Part shown: piece after piece, positions 56,591 through 64,000 of the stretch | How positions within the stretch are numbered: the first letter of the stretch is position 1 | Layout of the letters: every line of letters starts with the position of its first letter | Assembly: GCF_001269385.1 (NCBI RefSeq) | Contig: NZ_CXOO01000010.1 | Span: forward strand, 186,001-250,000 | From: Limnohabitans sp. DM1 | GTDB lineage: Bacteria > Pseudomonadota > Gammaproteobacteria > Burkholderiales > Burkholderiaceae_C | Direction: 5' to 3' | DNA: 64,000 bases | The notes under the pieces: generated by a model | Seen by the model: the letters and a program-made list of their open reading frames with translations, nothing else | What the model was told of the DNA's origin: nothing | Database searches by the model: none | Made by a program: the position numbers and the translations under genes

Positions 56591-58747
56591 TCAGTGCGCA
56601 GAGCTTTCGTGCAGGTGGATGCTTAGCGCATGGGCTGCATCCAATTCAAGCGCTCGGCTTGTATATCCAGCCAAAAACAGCTCATCAGGCAGCACCCAGT
56701 CCCATTTTTCGGTATTTGGCACATCTTTCCGCGTGAATAATTGTGCTGCTGTGGGGCAAGGTTGGGCTGCAATTTGCGCAATGGCCGATGTCACCATGTC
56801 CACGCTAGCGTGTTTCACGGTGATGCAAATGCCATCATTGCGCGCTTGCAGCCCTTGGTGTTTCAGCAGTGCGACCAATGAGTTTTGAACCGCGTCGCCC
56901 TGCCACACAAAAAGGTAAACCGTGTCGCCTTCCACCACACAAAATTCACGATCCAATTGCAAATTCAGATATTGCTTGCGCGCATCTTGCAGCAGCAAGC
57001 GTGCGTTGGCATCCAGCCAAACCGGCATGTGCTGACTGGCCAGCACCGCTTTCATTTCTGCCCTCACCCTGATGTGAACCGGTAGGCCTTGCCCACCGGT
57101 TCGCGGCAGCCTACCCATGCTGGACGGCTGCAAATCCACCAAGCGCTTTTCGTGGTCAATGCGATCAATTGCCCAGCGTCGTCCGGCAAACGTGATCACG
57201 TCACCGCTTTGGTTTGATGCGGGCAATGGCAAGGTGCCCAGTTCTTTGCCACCCTGACGCAGCCGGTATTCCTGCGAATCAGGGAACGCCGCATAAAACG
57301 TGTAGTGGTTCACCAACCGTTCGCCCAACTCGCCGTGAAGCAACAGCCGATTGGCGTCTTGCATCAGCAGTTTTTTGGCTGCCATGGCCCGCAGCAGAGC
57401 AATGAAATCGCCCTGTGTCACGCCCCGGAATGGGCCGGTTTGGCACAAACGCTCATAAGCCATCACCGCCGTGATGCCATGGCATTCGCCCACCAGACTC
57501 AGCACCTGTTGCACCAGGGTTGAGTAATCCAGCTCACCTACTCGGGGCGGCTCATACCACTTGGCCAAAAAGAGCTGAATCACCGCCACCGCCTGCACCA
57601 GATCGGCTTGCAAGCTCTCGGCGCAATCCATGCCAGGGCCATGCGCTTTGGCAATGCAGTATTGCCACAGCACAGCAGCTTCGCCTTCGCGCCGCCCAGC
57701 CCGTCCGATGCGCTGGCACAGGCTGGCCACCGTTTGTGGCGGGCCAATTTGCACCACGCCTTTGATGGTACCAATGTCTATGCCCATTTCCAGCGTGGTG
57801 GTGCAAATGGCGCTCACGGGCAGGGGGCCGCGCTTGAGTTCGGCTTCGGTTTCTTCTCGTTCACTTTTGGCCAAACGCCCGTGGTGTGGAAAAAACGTGA
57901 CCGGCAACCCCGCCGCTTCGCACCGCTTGCGCAGCGCGTCGGCGTAAAACTCCACCAGCCCCACCCCAGCCGGAAACACCAAGTGGTTGGCACCGCGAAG
58001 GCGCTCAAACAACTCGTCGGCAATCAGCCAATGGGGGTCTTGGTCGGTTTCGGTCAGGGTGGCAGGCGGGCAAACCGCCTTCAGTGCCAGTTGCAAGTGC
58101 CGCTTTTCGCCCGCAGAAGTCACCACCTGCACCGCTTGGCCTTGCCCTGGGCGCAAAAAGTCTGCCGCCAAACCCATATCACCCAGCGTGGCCGACAAGC
58201 CAATGCGCCGCACGCGCCGCGCCAGTTGGCATTCAAGCCGGTGCAACAGGCTTTGCAGCTGCCGCCCCCGCACATTGCCAATGAAGGCATGCAGTTCGTC
58301 AACCACCACGGCTTCGATTGCTCCAAACAGGCCACGCACCTCACCGCCCCGGCGAAACATGAGCGCCTCTAGCGACTCGGGCGTGATCAGCACCACACCT
58401 CGCGGGTTGGCAAAAAACCGCTTGCGGCTGGTTTGCCCCACATCCCCGTGCCAGGGGTAAACGGGAATGTCCATGCCCTCGCAAAACACCTGCAACCGCT
58501 CCACTTGGTCGTTGATCAGCGCTTTGACGGGGGCCACATACAACACCACACCCGCACCACCCCACAAGCGCGTGAGCAAAGGCAAGAAAGCCGCCTCTGT
58601 TTTGCCCGACGCCGTGGCAGCCGACACGATCACATCTGCCTGCGTATCCAGAATCAGCGGCATGGCCGCCAGTTGGTTGTCGCGCAGACCCTTCCAGCCC
58701 AGGCGCCATAAAGCCTGCTGCAAGGGTGGGGCCAAACGTTCAAACAT
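56591..58747 (-). CDS. Lhr/BrxHI-type DEAD/DEAH helicase (Shango SngC-like)
   Basis: 718 residues. Superfamily 2 motifs: ATASGKT ending at residue 50, VVVDELHAF at about 148-155, GLSATLGDMG near 185, and CQRIGRAGR, with TTLEMGIDIGTIKGVVQIG before it; a long C-terminal region follows. It resembles the Lhr-like helicases of BREX type 2 (BrxHI) and of Shango. With the DUF2791 ATPase and TerB-C tailed proteins on the same strand it probably forms an anti-phage unit. The name is by family resemblance and context; no function was shown here. Confidence 0.8.
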   Translation of the reverse strand: MFERLAPPLQQALWRLGWKGLRDNQLAAMPLILDTQADVIVSAATASGKTEAAFLPLLTRLWGGAGVVLYVAPVKALINDQVERLQVFCEGMDIPVYPWHGDVGQTSRKRFFANPRGVVLITPESLEALMFRRGGEVRGLFGAIEAVVVDELHAFIGNVRGRQLQSLLHRLECQLARRVRRIGLSATLGDMGLAADFLRPGQGQAVQVVTSAGEKRHLQLALKAVCPPATLTETDQDPHWLIADELFERLRGANHLVFPAGVGLVEFYADALRKRCEAAGLPVTFFPHHGRLAKSEREETEAELKRGPLPVSAICTTTLEMGIDIGTIKGVVQIGPPQTVASLCQRIGRAGRREGEAAVLWQYCIAKAHGPGMDCAESLQADLVQAVAVIQLFLAKWYEPPRVGELDYSTLVQQVLSLVGECHGITAVMAYERLCQTGPFRGVTQGDFIALLRAMAAKKLLMQDANRLLLHGELGERLVNHYTFYAAFPDSQEYRLRQGGKELGTLPLPASNQSGDVITFAGRRWAIDRIDHEKRLVDLQPSSMGRLPRTGGQGLPVHIRVRAEMKAVLASQHMPVWLDANARLLLQDARKQYLNLQLDREFCVVEGDTVYLFVWQGDAVQNSLVALLKHQGLQARNDGICITVKHASVDMVTSAIAQIAAQPCPTAAQLFTRKDVPNTEKWDWVLPDELFLAGYTSRALELDAAHALSIHLHESSAH

Positions 58748-58760
58748 AGCGACTATTTAT

Positions 58761-59300
58761 TTAAATTGACGTGTGATGATCATCCAATGCAAAGGCCCTC
58801 TCCCCGGCTTTTCTGTGAATAAATATTTTTATCTCCGATTTAAATTTATCACCAACAAATTCTGCCGCAGCCCCACCTTTTTCAAGCGCATTATCACCAT
58901 AAATAAGGTATATACAAAATTTAAAATTATGACTTTCCTTGAGTTTAATTAGTTTATTAATATCACTTTTAATGTCACGCCTTTTAGCATCTGAAGATTT
59001 AACCTCCATAGCAAGCAAATTTTCCTCAACATTCCCAGGCGAATGTATCAAAAAATCTGGTTTTATGCGATTCAACGCACTACGCTCATATAAACTGCTG
59101 CCACTTTTATCATATTCACCATAAAACCCCATAGTTAAATCACATTTCAACTTCAATCTGATTTGGTGATACAACTCATAACAGTAAATTCTCTCACGAT
59201 AAACCGATTTTATGTAATCATCCACAATAATTTTTGTTGAAAAATACTGCCTTGAAATATTTTCAGTAGCAGCCACTAATATGTCATAAAATTTATTCAT
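58761..59300 (-). CDS. PD-(D/E)XK nuclease-like protein, AT-rich
   Basis: 179 residues. The segment RIKPDFLIHSPGN followed by LLAMEVKSS gives P81-D82 and E99-V-K101, the PD-(D/E)XK pattern, with a helix before it. No closer family is recognised. Base composition is strikingly AT-rich against the GC-rich helicase gene beside it, a sign of separate origin. It lies between the displaced cassette and the helicase (13 bp), so it may be a variable effector carried with that cassette. Confidence 0.65.
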   Translation of the reverse strand: MNKFYDILVAATENISRQYFSTKIIVDDYIKSVYRERIYCYELYHQIRLKLKCDLTMGFYGEYDKSGSSLYERSALNRIKPDFLIHSPGNVEENLLAMEVKSSDAKRRDIKSDINKLIKLKESHNFKFCIYLIYGDNALEKGGAAAEFVGDKFKSEIKIFIHRKAGERAFALDDHHTSI

Positions 59301-59341
59301 AATTTCAATCCAATAATTTTCAAGCGTGCATTTAAAAATTA

Positions 59342-59566
59342 TTACAACACCGCCAGCACTTGCAGCAACACCCCACGCTGCACGGTGACGGTGCCGGAGG
59401 CTTCATCCAGCGCAGGTTCTCCTGCCATGTCAAATGCTCGTTCGTTCACGTCGTCTATCAAAGCGCTGGGCATCAAGCCCAGCGGGAGCAGCTTTTGCCG
59501 TAACACAGTCAGAGGGACGCTGTTTTGGGTACACAGCCAAGCCAGCACTTCGGGCAAGGTTTGTGT
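59342..59566 (-). repeat. TerB-C tail repeat, copy A
   Basis: 225 bp coding for the last 74 residues of the displaced cassette reading frame; nearly identical to copy B (60609-60833), with five amino acid differences. Similarity stops abruptly at the codons before TLPEVLAWL. Confidence 0.9.
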
Positions 59567-59821
59567 GGGCCAATCGGACACCTCAGGTGTAGCTTCGTTT
59601 TCCTCTGCCGGCAGATGCTCTTTGACATATTCCTCATAACATCGAAATTCAGATGTCCATTCGTTGTAACGAGATACAGACATCTTATCTTTATGCTCCG
59701 AAATAATTTCCTCATATTTCTTCAAAACTTTATCGAAAATTACCAAAGAAAATTTCACAAATAAATTATGAAATAAGGCCAAATTATACTCATCACGTTT
59801 TCCGCACAACACAAATGGCAC
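59342..59821 (-). CDS. TerB-C-tailed reading frame, 3' half of displaced cassette
   Basis: 159 codons from GTG 59821. Residues 1-85 are AT-rich and charged (LFHNLFVKFSLVIFDKVLKK, HKDKMSVSRYNEW); residues 86-159 are the GC-rich tail TLPEVLAWLCTQNSVPL...VNERAFDMAGEPALDE, which resembles the end of TerB-C domains. It overlaps the 3' end of the Sel1-like frame and lies one base out of frame with it. Losing one base in an A6 run (59836-59841, T6 on the coding strand) would fuse the two into about 305 residues. So it is probably the second half of one gene. Confidence 0.6.
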   Translation of the reverse strand: MPFVLCGKRDEYNLALFHNLFVKFSLVIFDKVLKKYEEIISEHKDKMSVSRYNEWTSEFRCYEEYVKEHLPAEENEATPEVSDWPTQTLPEVLAWLCTQNSVPLTVLRQKLLPLGLMPSALIDDVNERAFDMAGEPALDEASGTVTVQRGVLLQVLAVL

Positions 59822-60263
59822 CGACTGGGTAACTGAAAAAAGCTAGGGTGTCTAACTTATCACTATCCAACCACGCACTGATGCCATTTTCTTTTTCTAT
59901 AATTTTTTCCGCACAAAGAATAAAGCATTTTCTTGCATTCATTTCATCCTGCAATTCGCCTGCATAAATATAAGCCAACGCGTAATACGCCCAAACACTA
60001 CCCAAACTCCCAGCACGAATATAACAATCAATAGCCTTTTTATAATTTCCAGAAAATTCGCTATCGACAAATGGACCGCCATTTTCATATATATCACCCA
60101 TAAGAAGATATGCATCGATAGAGTTCAGACTAGCTGATTTCTTCAAGAGACGCATTGCCTCTCTCTCATTTTTCGGATATCTTCCCCATGCAAAGCTATA
60201 GTTTGCAGCTTCAGAATATAAACATTCTGCCTCGGAGGTTAAATTTGAAATGGAGTCTGACAT
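59793..60263 (-). CDS. Sel1/TPR-like repeat protein, 5' half of displaced cassette
   Basis: 156 codons. Helical repeats of Sel1 type are visible: EAMRLLKKSASLNSIDAYLL, KKAIDCYIRAGSLGSVWAYY and ALAYIYAGELQDEMNARKCF. No signal peptide, so cytoplasmic. Composition is AT-rich. The frame runs into a stop at 59793 shortly after a T6 run, beyond which the alternative frame continues to the TerB-C tail. Probably a phase-off or decayed fusion gene. Confidence 0.6.
   Translation of the reverse strand: MSDSISNLTSEAECLYSEAANYSFAWGRYPKNEREAMRLLKKSASLNSIDAYLLMGDIYENGGPFVDSEFSGNYKKAIDCYIRAGSLGSVWAYYALAYIYAGELQDEMNARKCFILCAEKIIEKENGISAWLDSDKLDTLAFFSYPVGAICVVRKT
59836..59841 (-). other. T6 homopolymer at the Sel1/TerB-C frame junction
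   Basis: Coding strand reads GCTTTTTTCAG. In the Sel1 frame this is ALAFFS; one base fewer would continue into the tail frame as FFSVTQSVPFVLCG. It lies in the only stretch where both frames are open (tail-frame TAG just upstream, Sel1 stop at 59793). Confidence 0.55.
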
Positions 60264-60389
60264 TTTTATCCTATTTAAAGAACTTTTTTCAATATTAAAG
60301 TTTTGAATTCGATAATTGCAGAAGCGGTGGGATTTAATTTTCGATGGTGTAATCGGCGCACATCCCGCAGCAATTTAAATCGTTTCAGT

Positions 60390-60605
60390 TCAAATAATCA
60401 AATCCGACAATTCGTCGCCGGAATGGGTGGTCTCTGGGGCTTTCGCCATATCAACTTGCGTTTGCTGCAATAGCGCCTGCCACGCCGCCGCAGGGTTTTG
60501 TTCTAGCACCGCCAGCAAGCCAATGAATGCCGTGATGGTGGTGTACGGGGTGCGAAAGGTGGCAACGCCCATGCGATGTTCGTAGGTCTGCATGAAGGCG
60601 GGCAT
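60390..60605 (-). pseudogene. Displaced 3' end of the DUF2791/SngB-like ATPase gene
   Basis: 71 codons, MPAFMQTYEHRMGVATFRTP to GDELSDLII, matching the C-terminus of the ATPase at 62061 with 14 substitutions. It has no Walker motifs and begins exactly where the TerB-C tail of the upstream cassette gene ends, so it is a remnant of a recombination junction. The new ATG arises where the full gene has ATC; translation is possible but unlikely to matter. Confidence 0.85.
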
Positions 60606-60609
60606 GGCT
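60390..60609 (-). repeat. ATPase 3'-end repeat, displaced copy
   Basis: 220 bp similar to 62061-62280 (the 3' end of the intact ATPase gene). It abuts the TerB-C tail repeat at 60609 without any gap. Confidence 0.85.
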
Positions 60610-60833
60610 CACATCACCGCCAAAACTTGCAACAACACGCCGCGCTGCACGGTAACGGTGCCGTTGGCTTCGTCCAGCGCGGGTTCGCCCGCTACGTCAA
60701 ATGCGCGTTCGTTGACGTCGTCCATTAAAGCGCTGGGCATCAAGCCCAGCGGCAGAAGCTTTTGCCGCAACACAGCCAGAGGGACGCTGTTTTGGGTGCA
60801 CAGCCAAGCCAGCACCTCGGGCAAGGTTTGTGT
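60609..60833 (-). repeat. TerB-C tail repeat, copy B
   Basis: 225 bp, the last 74 residues of the cassette gene next to the ATPase. Same length and almost the same sequence as copy A at 59342-59566, attached to an unrelated N-terminal part. Confidence 0.9.
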
Positions 60834-62039
60834 TGACGCAGCGGCTGGCTGTGGTGCTGCGGTGGGGGGCGCATTCAGTCGGCCCAGGGCTTCTTGCAAA
60901 CTCTTTTCAAGCAGTTGCATGCGTGCGGTCAGCTCGGCCTGAGCGGCAATAGCGCCGCTGTCGGGGCTGTTTTCTTGTGCTGCGGCCAAAGGCTCAAGGC
61001 CAGCCTTTACCAGCGTGAGCACTTGTTTGTATGCATCCGTGCACCGAAACGTGAAGGTCAGCCGCTGTGCAGGCTTACTCTGCAACATCGTTATGTGCAA
61101 GTGCTCGCCCAGCGCAATTTTTGCCAACTGACGCCGGTCAAAAGCCAAACCCATTTTGCGGAAGGTGCCCGCCCGCAGCGTTGCGCCTTTTTCGCCATCA
61201 ATCATTCCCTTCACCCAGGTGGCTTGCTCTATCTCTTCGCCCTTTAGCGTCACAACACTGGCCAGCGGAATATCAAGCTGAATTTGCTGGTCGCTGCGGT
61301 TGCTGACGGTGAACAGAAAAACGGTTACTTGGCCGTTTTGGGTATCACCACACGTGGTGCCGTCAAACACCACCGCAATATCGGTTTCAGGAACTTGTAC
61401 CCGGTTGAATGTGGCGGTCACAGCCAAGTGCGAGTTCACCGTGATTTTGCGGGTGGCGTCCAGCCCTTCAGCCAGGTCGCCGCCCCAACCGTCAAACACG
61501 CACCCCTCGTCCGATTGAGCGGTCAACTCCACCTCGCTGCCCCGCCAAAGCACCTGCTTGTTAGGAAGCACCAAGCCACTGCCTGTGCCTGCGTATGTCA
61601 CGTTCAGGTCAAATGTAGGCAGCGGCCGAAATTCAGCCTGAACCTCACGGTTTGAATTCATCACAACGTTGCATACAGAACCTGAACCAGATGCACCGTG
61701 CCACTGCAGAAACTCGTGCCCCTCTTCGGGTAACGCGGTCAGCGTAACAGTGCTACCGGCCTCGTATACATTGGAAAGATCACTGCGCTTGATCTGGCCT
61801 TTGCCTCGGGTTGATACGGTGAGTAAGTACGACGAGAAAACTGCCACAACCTTGGTTAAATGTTGCGGATTGACATTGCATACGCTGAATGCACCAAGAG
61901 ATGAGAGTCCTACTCCTTCCCACCTGATAAAAGAAGCACCACTGCTTGGTATTGCACGTAGCTGAATTGCTGGGCCAACCCGCGCAGGTGTTTGTACAAC
62001 CGTGCCGCGCCCAATTATTTCAACATCAATCTCTGTCAT
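60609..62039 (-). CDS. InlB-type repeat protein with TerB-C-like tail (active-position cassette)
   Basis: 476 residues. Three repeats of about 70 residues at the N-terminus each hold a glycine turn and a FxxWxG motif (ASFIRWEG, HEFLQWHG, CVFDGWGG), the InlB B-repeat/beta-grasp type normally seen on surface proteins; no signal peptide is present here. Residues about 215-340 look like a beta-sandwich, followed by a coiled coil (LTARMQLLEKSLQEALGRL), an Ala/Pro linker and the 74-residue TerB-C-like tail. It begins 21 bp after the ATPase gene. By position it should be the TerB-type partner of the ATPase. Confidence 0.75.
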   Translation of the reverse strand: MTEIDVEIIGRGTVVQTPARVGPAIQLRAIPSSGASFIRWEGVGLSSLGAFSVCNVNPQHLTKVVAVFSSYLLTVSTRGKGQIKRSDLSNVYEAGSTVTLTALPEEGHEFLQWHGASGSGSVCNVVMNSNREVQAEFRPLPTFDLNVTYAGTGSGLVLPNKQVLWRGSEVELTAQSDEGCVFDGWGGDLAEGLDATRKITVNSHLAVTATFNRVQVPETDIAVVFDGTTCGDTQNGQVTVFLFTVSNRSDQQIQLDIPLASVVTLKGEEIEQATWVKGMIDGEKGATLRAGTFRKMGLAFDRRQLAKIALGEHLHITMLQSKPAQRLTFTFRCTDAYKQVLTLVKAGLEPLAAAQENSPDSGAIAAQAELTARMQLLEKSLQEALGRLNAPPTAAPQPAAASTQTLPEVLAWLCTQNSVPLAVLRQKLLPLGLMPSALMDDVNERAFDVAGEPALDEANGTVTVQRGVLLQVLAVM

Positions 62040-62060
62040 TTCAACGTACCTGAATGGTAT

Positions 62061-62280
62061 TTAGATAATCAAACCCGACAATTCGTCACCGTAATTTGTG
62101 CCCTCTGGGGCTTTCGCTATATCAACTTGCGTTTGCTGCAATAACTCCTGCCACGCCGCCCCAGGGTTTTGTTCCAGCACCGCCAGCAAGCCAATGAATG
62201 CCGTGATGGTGGTACGCGGGGTGCGAAAGGTGGCTTCGCCAATACGTTGTTCGCAGTGCTGCATGAAGGCAGGGATGGCT
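62061..62280 (-). repeat. ATPase 3'-end repeat, resident copy
   Basis: The 3' end of the intact ATPase gene, repeated in direct orientation at 60390-60609. Confidence 0.85.
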
Positions 62281-63353
62281 TCTGGGGGCAGGTGGGTGTG
62301 GTCGGGTTGCCCGTGCTGGTAAACCGCCTGCACTTTGTGCAGCAGCGCCATGAAGTGTTCGCGCCCAAGCGCGCCCAGGCGCAACACGGGACCGGTCATG
62401 TCCACCCAGTCGCCTCGCGCAAAGGGGTTGTCGGCCAGGCGCGATTGCAGCGCTGGGTAGCTGTACAGGCCCCGCCGTGGGTCCAGCAGTAGCTCGGGTG
62501 TGCCACCCAGCAGCACGCCCAGCCCTTGGGCGGTGCCCTGCTCCAAGTCGTTGAGGATGCGCAGTATTTGTTCGTAGTTGTTGTTGCGGGCCTGGCTGTT
62601 GGCGAGTTTGTACAGGTTGACCAGCTCGTCAATGCACACCAGCAAGCCCTGGTAGCCCGCCAGCCGGCTAAACGTGGCCATGAGCTTGAGCTGGTCGTAA
62701 ACGGCGGCATCGTCAATGATTTCGCGCACGCCCAGGGCTTTGCGGGCATCGGTCTTGGCGGTGAATTCGCCGCGCAGCCAACGTATGGCGCTGTCTTTCA
62801 GTGTGTCGTTGCCTGTTTCATAAGCACGCCAATACGCGGCAATGACGGTGGCAAAGTCGTAGCCCATGACCAGCTCACTCAGCAGTGCCAGCTTTTCGTG
62901 AATGACGGCTTCGGGCTTGGCCCCGGTTTGCCGGGCTTGCGCCACGGCGGTGGTGATGAACTTTTCGACCACAGTAGACAACGCGCCGCCGTCTGGCTTG
63001 ACGCGGGTGGTCAGGTTTTTCATCAACTCGGCATACAAGCTGCGCGCTTCGCCGCCAGTGGCGTGCAGGCGGCGGCTGGGGTTGAGGTCGGCGTGGGCCA
63101 CCACGAGTTGGCGTTCCATGGCGCTGCCGCGCACCACGTTCATGAAAAAGGTTTTGCCAGCACCGTATTCACCCACCACCAGTTTGAAAACGCTGCCCCC
63201 GCTGGCTATGCGGTCCAGGCTGGTTTCCATCGCGGCCACTTCGGCGTCCCGGCCCACTTGTATGTGTTTGGCGCCCAGCAGCGGCGTGACACCGGCGCGA
63301 AGGGATTGGATCAATGCATCGCGCTCACGCGGGCGCAGGACGGATGGGTTCAT
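62061..63353 (-). CDS. DUF2791/BrxD-type ATPase (Shango SngB-like)
   Basis: 430 residues. MNPSVLRPRERDALIQSLRA, HIQVGRDAEV and the Walker A motif GEYGAGKT (61-68) are typical of DUF2791 P-loop proteins such as BrxD; LLVCIDELVNLYKL supplies Walker B, and QILRILNDLEQG and GTPELLLDPRRG follow. AAA-like ATPase of BREX type 2 and Shango defence loci. First gene of the leftward island operon. ATG 63386 is an alternative start giving 11 more residues. Confidence 0.85.
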   Translation of the reverse strand: MNPSVLRPRERDALIQSLRAGVTPLLGAKHIQVGRDAEVAAMETSLDRIASGGSVFKLVVGEYGAGKTFFMNVVRGSAMERQLVVAHADLNPSRRLHATGGEARSLYAELMKNLTTRVKPDGGALSTVVEKFITTAVAQARQTGAKPEAVIHEKLALLSELVMGYDFATVIAAYWRAYETGNDTLKDSAIRWLRGEFTAKTDARKALGVREIIDDAAVYDQLKLMATFSRLAGYQGLLVCIDELVNLYKLANSQARNNNYEQILRILNDLEQGTAQGLGVLLGGTPELLLDPRRGLYSYPALQSRLADNPFARGDWVDMTGPVLRLGALGREHFMALLHKVQAVYQHGQPDHTHLPPEAIPAFMQHCEQRIGEATFRTPRTTITAFIGLLAVLEQNPGAAWQELLQQTQVDIAKAPEGTNYGDELSGLII

Positions 63354-63562
63354 GGTTTTTGCTAGACGGTGGGCGACAGGGGGCATGATTTGTGTTCAAG
63401 ACTTCGACGCCACACATAAAAGTACAAGAAATACAACCAAATATTTCCAAAGTATGGCATAGGTTTTAATCATCCGAAGACTCCGCATCTGGGTCTGCTT
63501 GGAGGCTGGAGTCGGGCAAGTTGGCAGCGATGGCTGCGAGTCAGCCCCTGGCCGTTCAGGAT

Positions 63563-63874
63563 GACTTCCCCTTGGCGCAAGTCACCTTCTTAGAACACCT
63601 ACAAATCCCGCGTGTCTTGCTGGTGCGAGGCAAGATCAGCGCCATTGCGGCTGAACGGTCTGAACACGCGCTGGCCTGCGCCCGCGAACTGCTCGAAGCG
63701 TCGGAACTGCGCCTCACGGCAGGGGCCACATCGCCGCACCAACAGGTCATCGTGATGCGGGTGCTGGCACCGGTGACCGAACCCGCCATGCAATTGCTCA
63801 GGCAGGTGTGGGCTGTTTGGCGGCGTGAGATGTGGGGATTGCCGGGCACTTACCCTCGGCTTTGGCATGTGTGA
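63563..63874 (+). pseudogene. Second, truncated ureD 3' fragment
   Basis: Reads DFPLAQVTFLEHLQIPRVLL, which aligns with the intact UreD segment PFAQGTFRQHLEIPGVWL, then lacks about 28 residues (the region ending FAAGSAMA) and rejoins at ERSEHALACARELLEASELRL to the C-terminus GLPGTYPRLWHV. No N-terminal two thirds exist here. It cannot encode a working UreD and marks the far boundary of the island. Confidence 0.85.
63670..63874 (+). repeat. ureD 3' end, copy 2 of island-flanking direct repeat
   Basis: Direct-repeat partner of 55284-55488. Confidence 0.85.
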
Positions 63875-64000
63875 ACCCTGAGTTTTTTGCACCCGAGCCC
63901 CATTGCAACCAGCTTTAACAGGGCACAGGCACATGATCCAAGGCCTTGTTCAATCAGAAAGTGATCTGGATCACTGTTAGGCGCTGAGCATCATGGTCAG
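63875..64000. other. Non-coding end of window
   Basis: 126 bp after the ureD fragment with no recognised gene. TGATCTGGATCA (63960-63971) is a near-palindrome. In other Comamonadaceae ureA or a linked gene would be expected next, but its start is not visible here. Confidence 0.3.

Noticed and set aside
56591..63353. A full BREX type 2 system
   Set aside because: BrxD-like and BrxHI-like genes are present, but there is no PglZ-type phosphatase, no BREX methyltransferase and no large BrxC/PglY or PglW gene between them.

Overview
The window looks like about 64 kb of a GC-rich betaproteobacterial chromosome, most likely order Burkholderiales, family Comamonadaceae (Limnohabitans, Rhodoferax or Curvibacter-like). 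That reading rests on the type of the housekeeping proteins: BPSS1780-family and PP0621-family membrane proteins, a lysine/alanine-rich histone H1-like protein, a DUF3426 zinc-ribbon protein beside prmA-accC-accB, Mpl ligase, NrdAB with NrdR boxes and an APH-type homoserine kinase. No rRNA or tRNA gene and no CRISPR array was seen.

Layout. 1-1.6 kb: 5' part of an acyl-CoA synthetase, a divergent DUF2889 gene and a small reading frame broken by one stop codon. 1.6-9.7 kb: a leftward type I restriction-modification operon, hsdM-hsdS-43-codon ORF-AlbA/RecG-like ATP-binding gene-hsdR, whose first four genes are joined by 1-4 nt overlaps. 9.9-33.9 kb: core genome (miaB, ffh, a CcsA-like protein, ampD, nrdAB, an H1-like protein, prmA-accC-accB, a TlpA-like protein, mpl, an M61 peptidase, a TonB-dependent receptor, a RhlE-like helicase, dcd). 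34-55.5 kb: metabolism and transport (BMP lipoprotein, homoserine dehydrogenase, adenine deaminase-like, thrB, core MetE/MesD-like, LLM oxidoreductase, acyl-CoA ligase, an HTH-REC regulator, an NCS2 permease, malic enzyme, a three-gene ABC importer, ureD). Within this part a metallophosphoesterase gene is split by a 235 bp element with 18 bp terminal inverted repeats and a 5 bp target duplication.

55.5-63.9 kb: an accessory island directly after ureD, bounded at the far side by a second, degraded copy of the ureD 3' end. It carries a RhuM-family gene and a leftward set: a DUF2791/BrxD-type ATPase, a protein with InlB-like repeats and a TerB-C-like C-terminal tail, a repeated 3' end of the ATPase gene, a Sel1-like reading frame followed one frame away by the same tail, a PD-(D/E)XK-type protein, and an Lhr/BrxHI-type helicase. 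An ATPase plus helicase plus TerB-like protein is the composition of the Shango anti-phage system. What is unusual here is the repeated architecture: two unrelated N-terminal modules share an almost identical 74-residue tail, and each is preceded by a copy of the ATPase 3' end. This suggests that the TerB-type subunit is changed by cassette replacement, leaving a displaced cassette downstream. It is the strongest candidate in the window for an undescribed arrangement.

The window therefore holds two probable defence loci (type I RM with accessory genes, and the Shango-like island) in an otherwise ordinary chromosome. All functional statements come from reading the sequence and from family knowledge; no database search was run.
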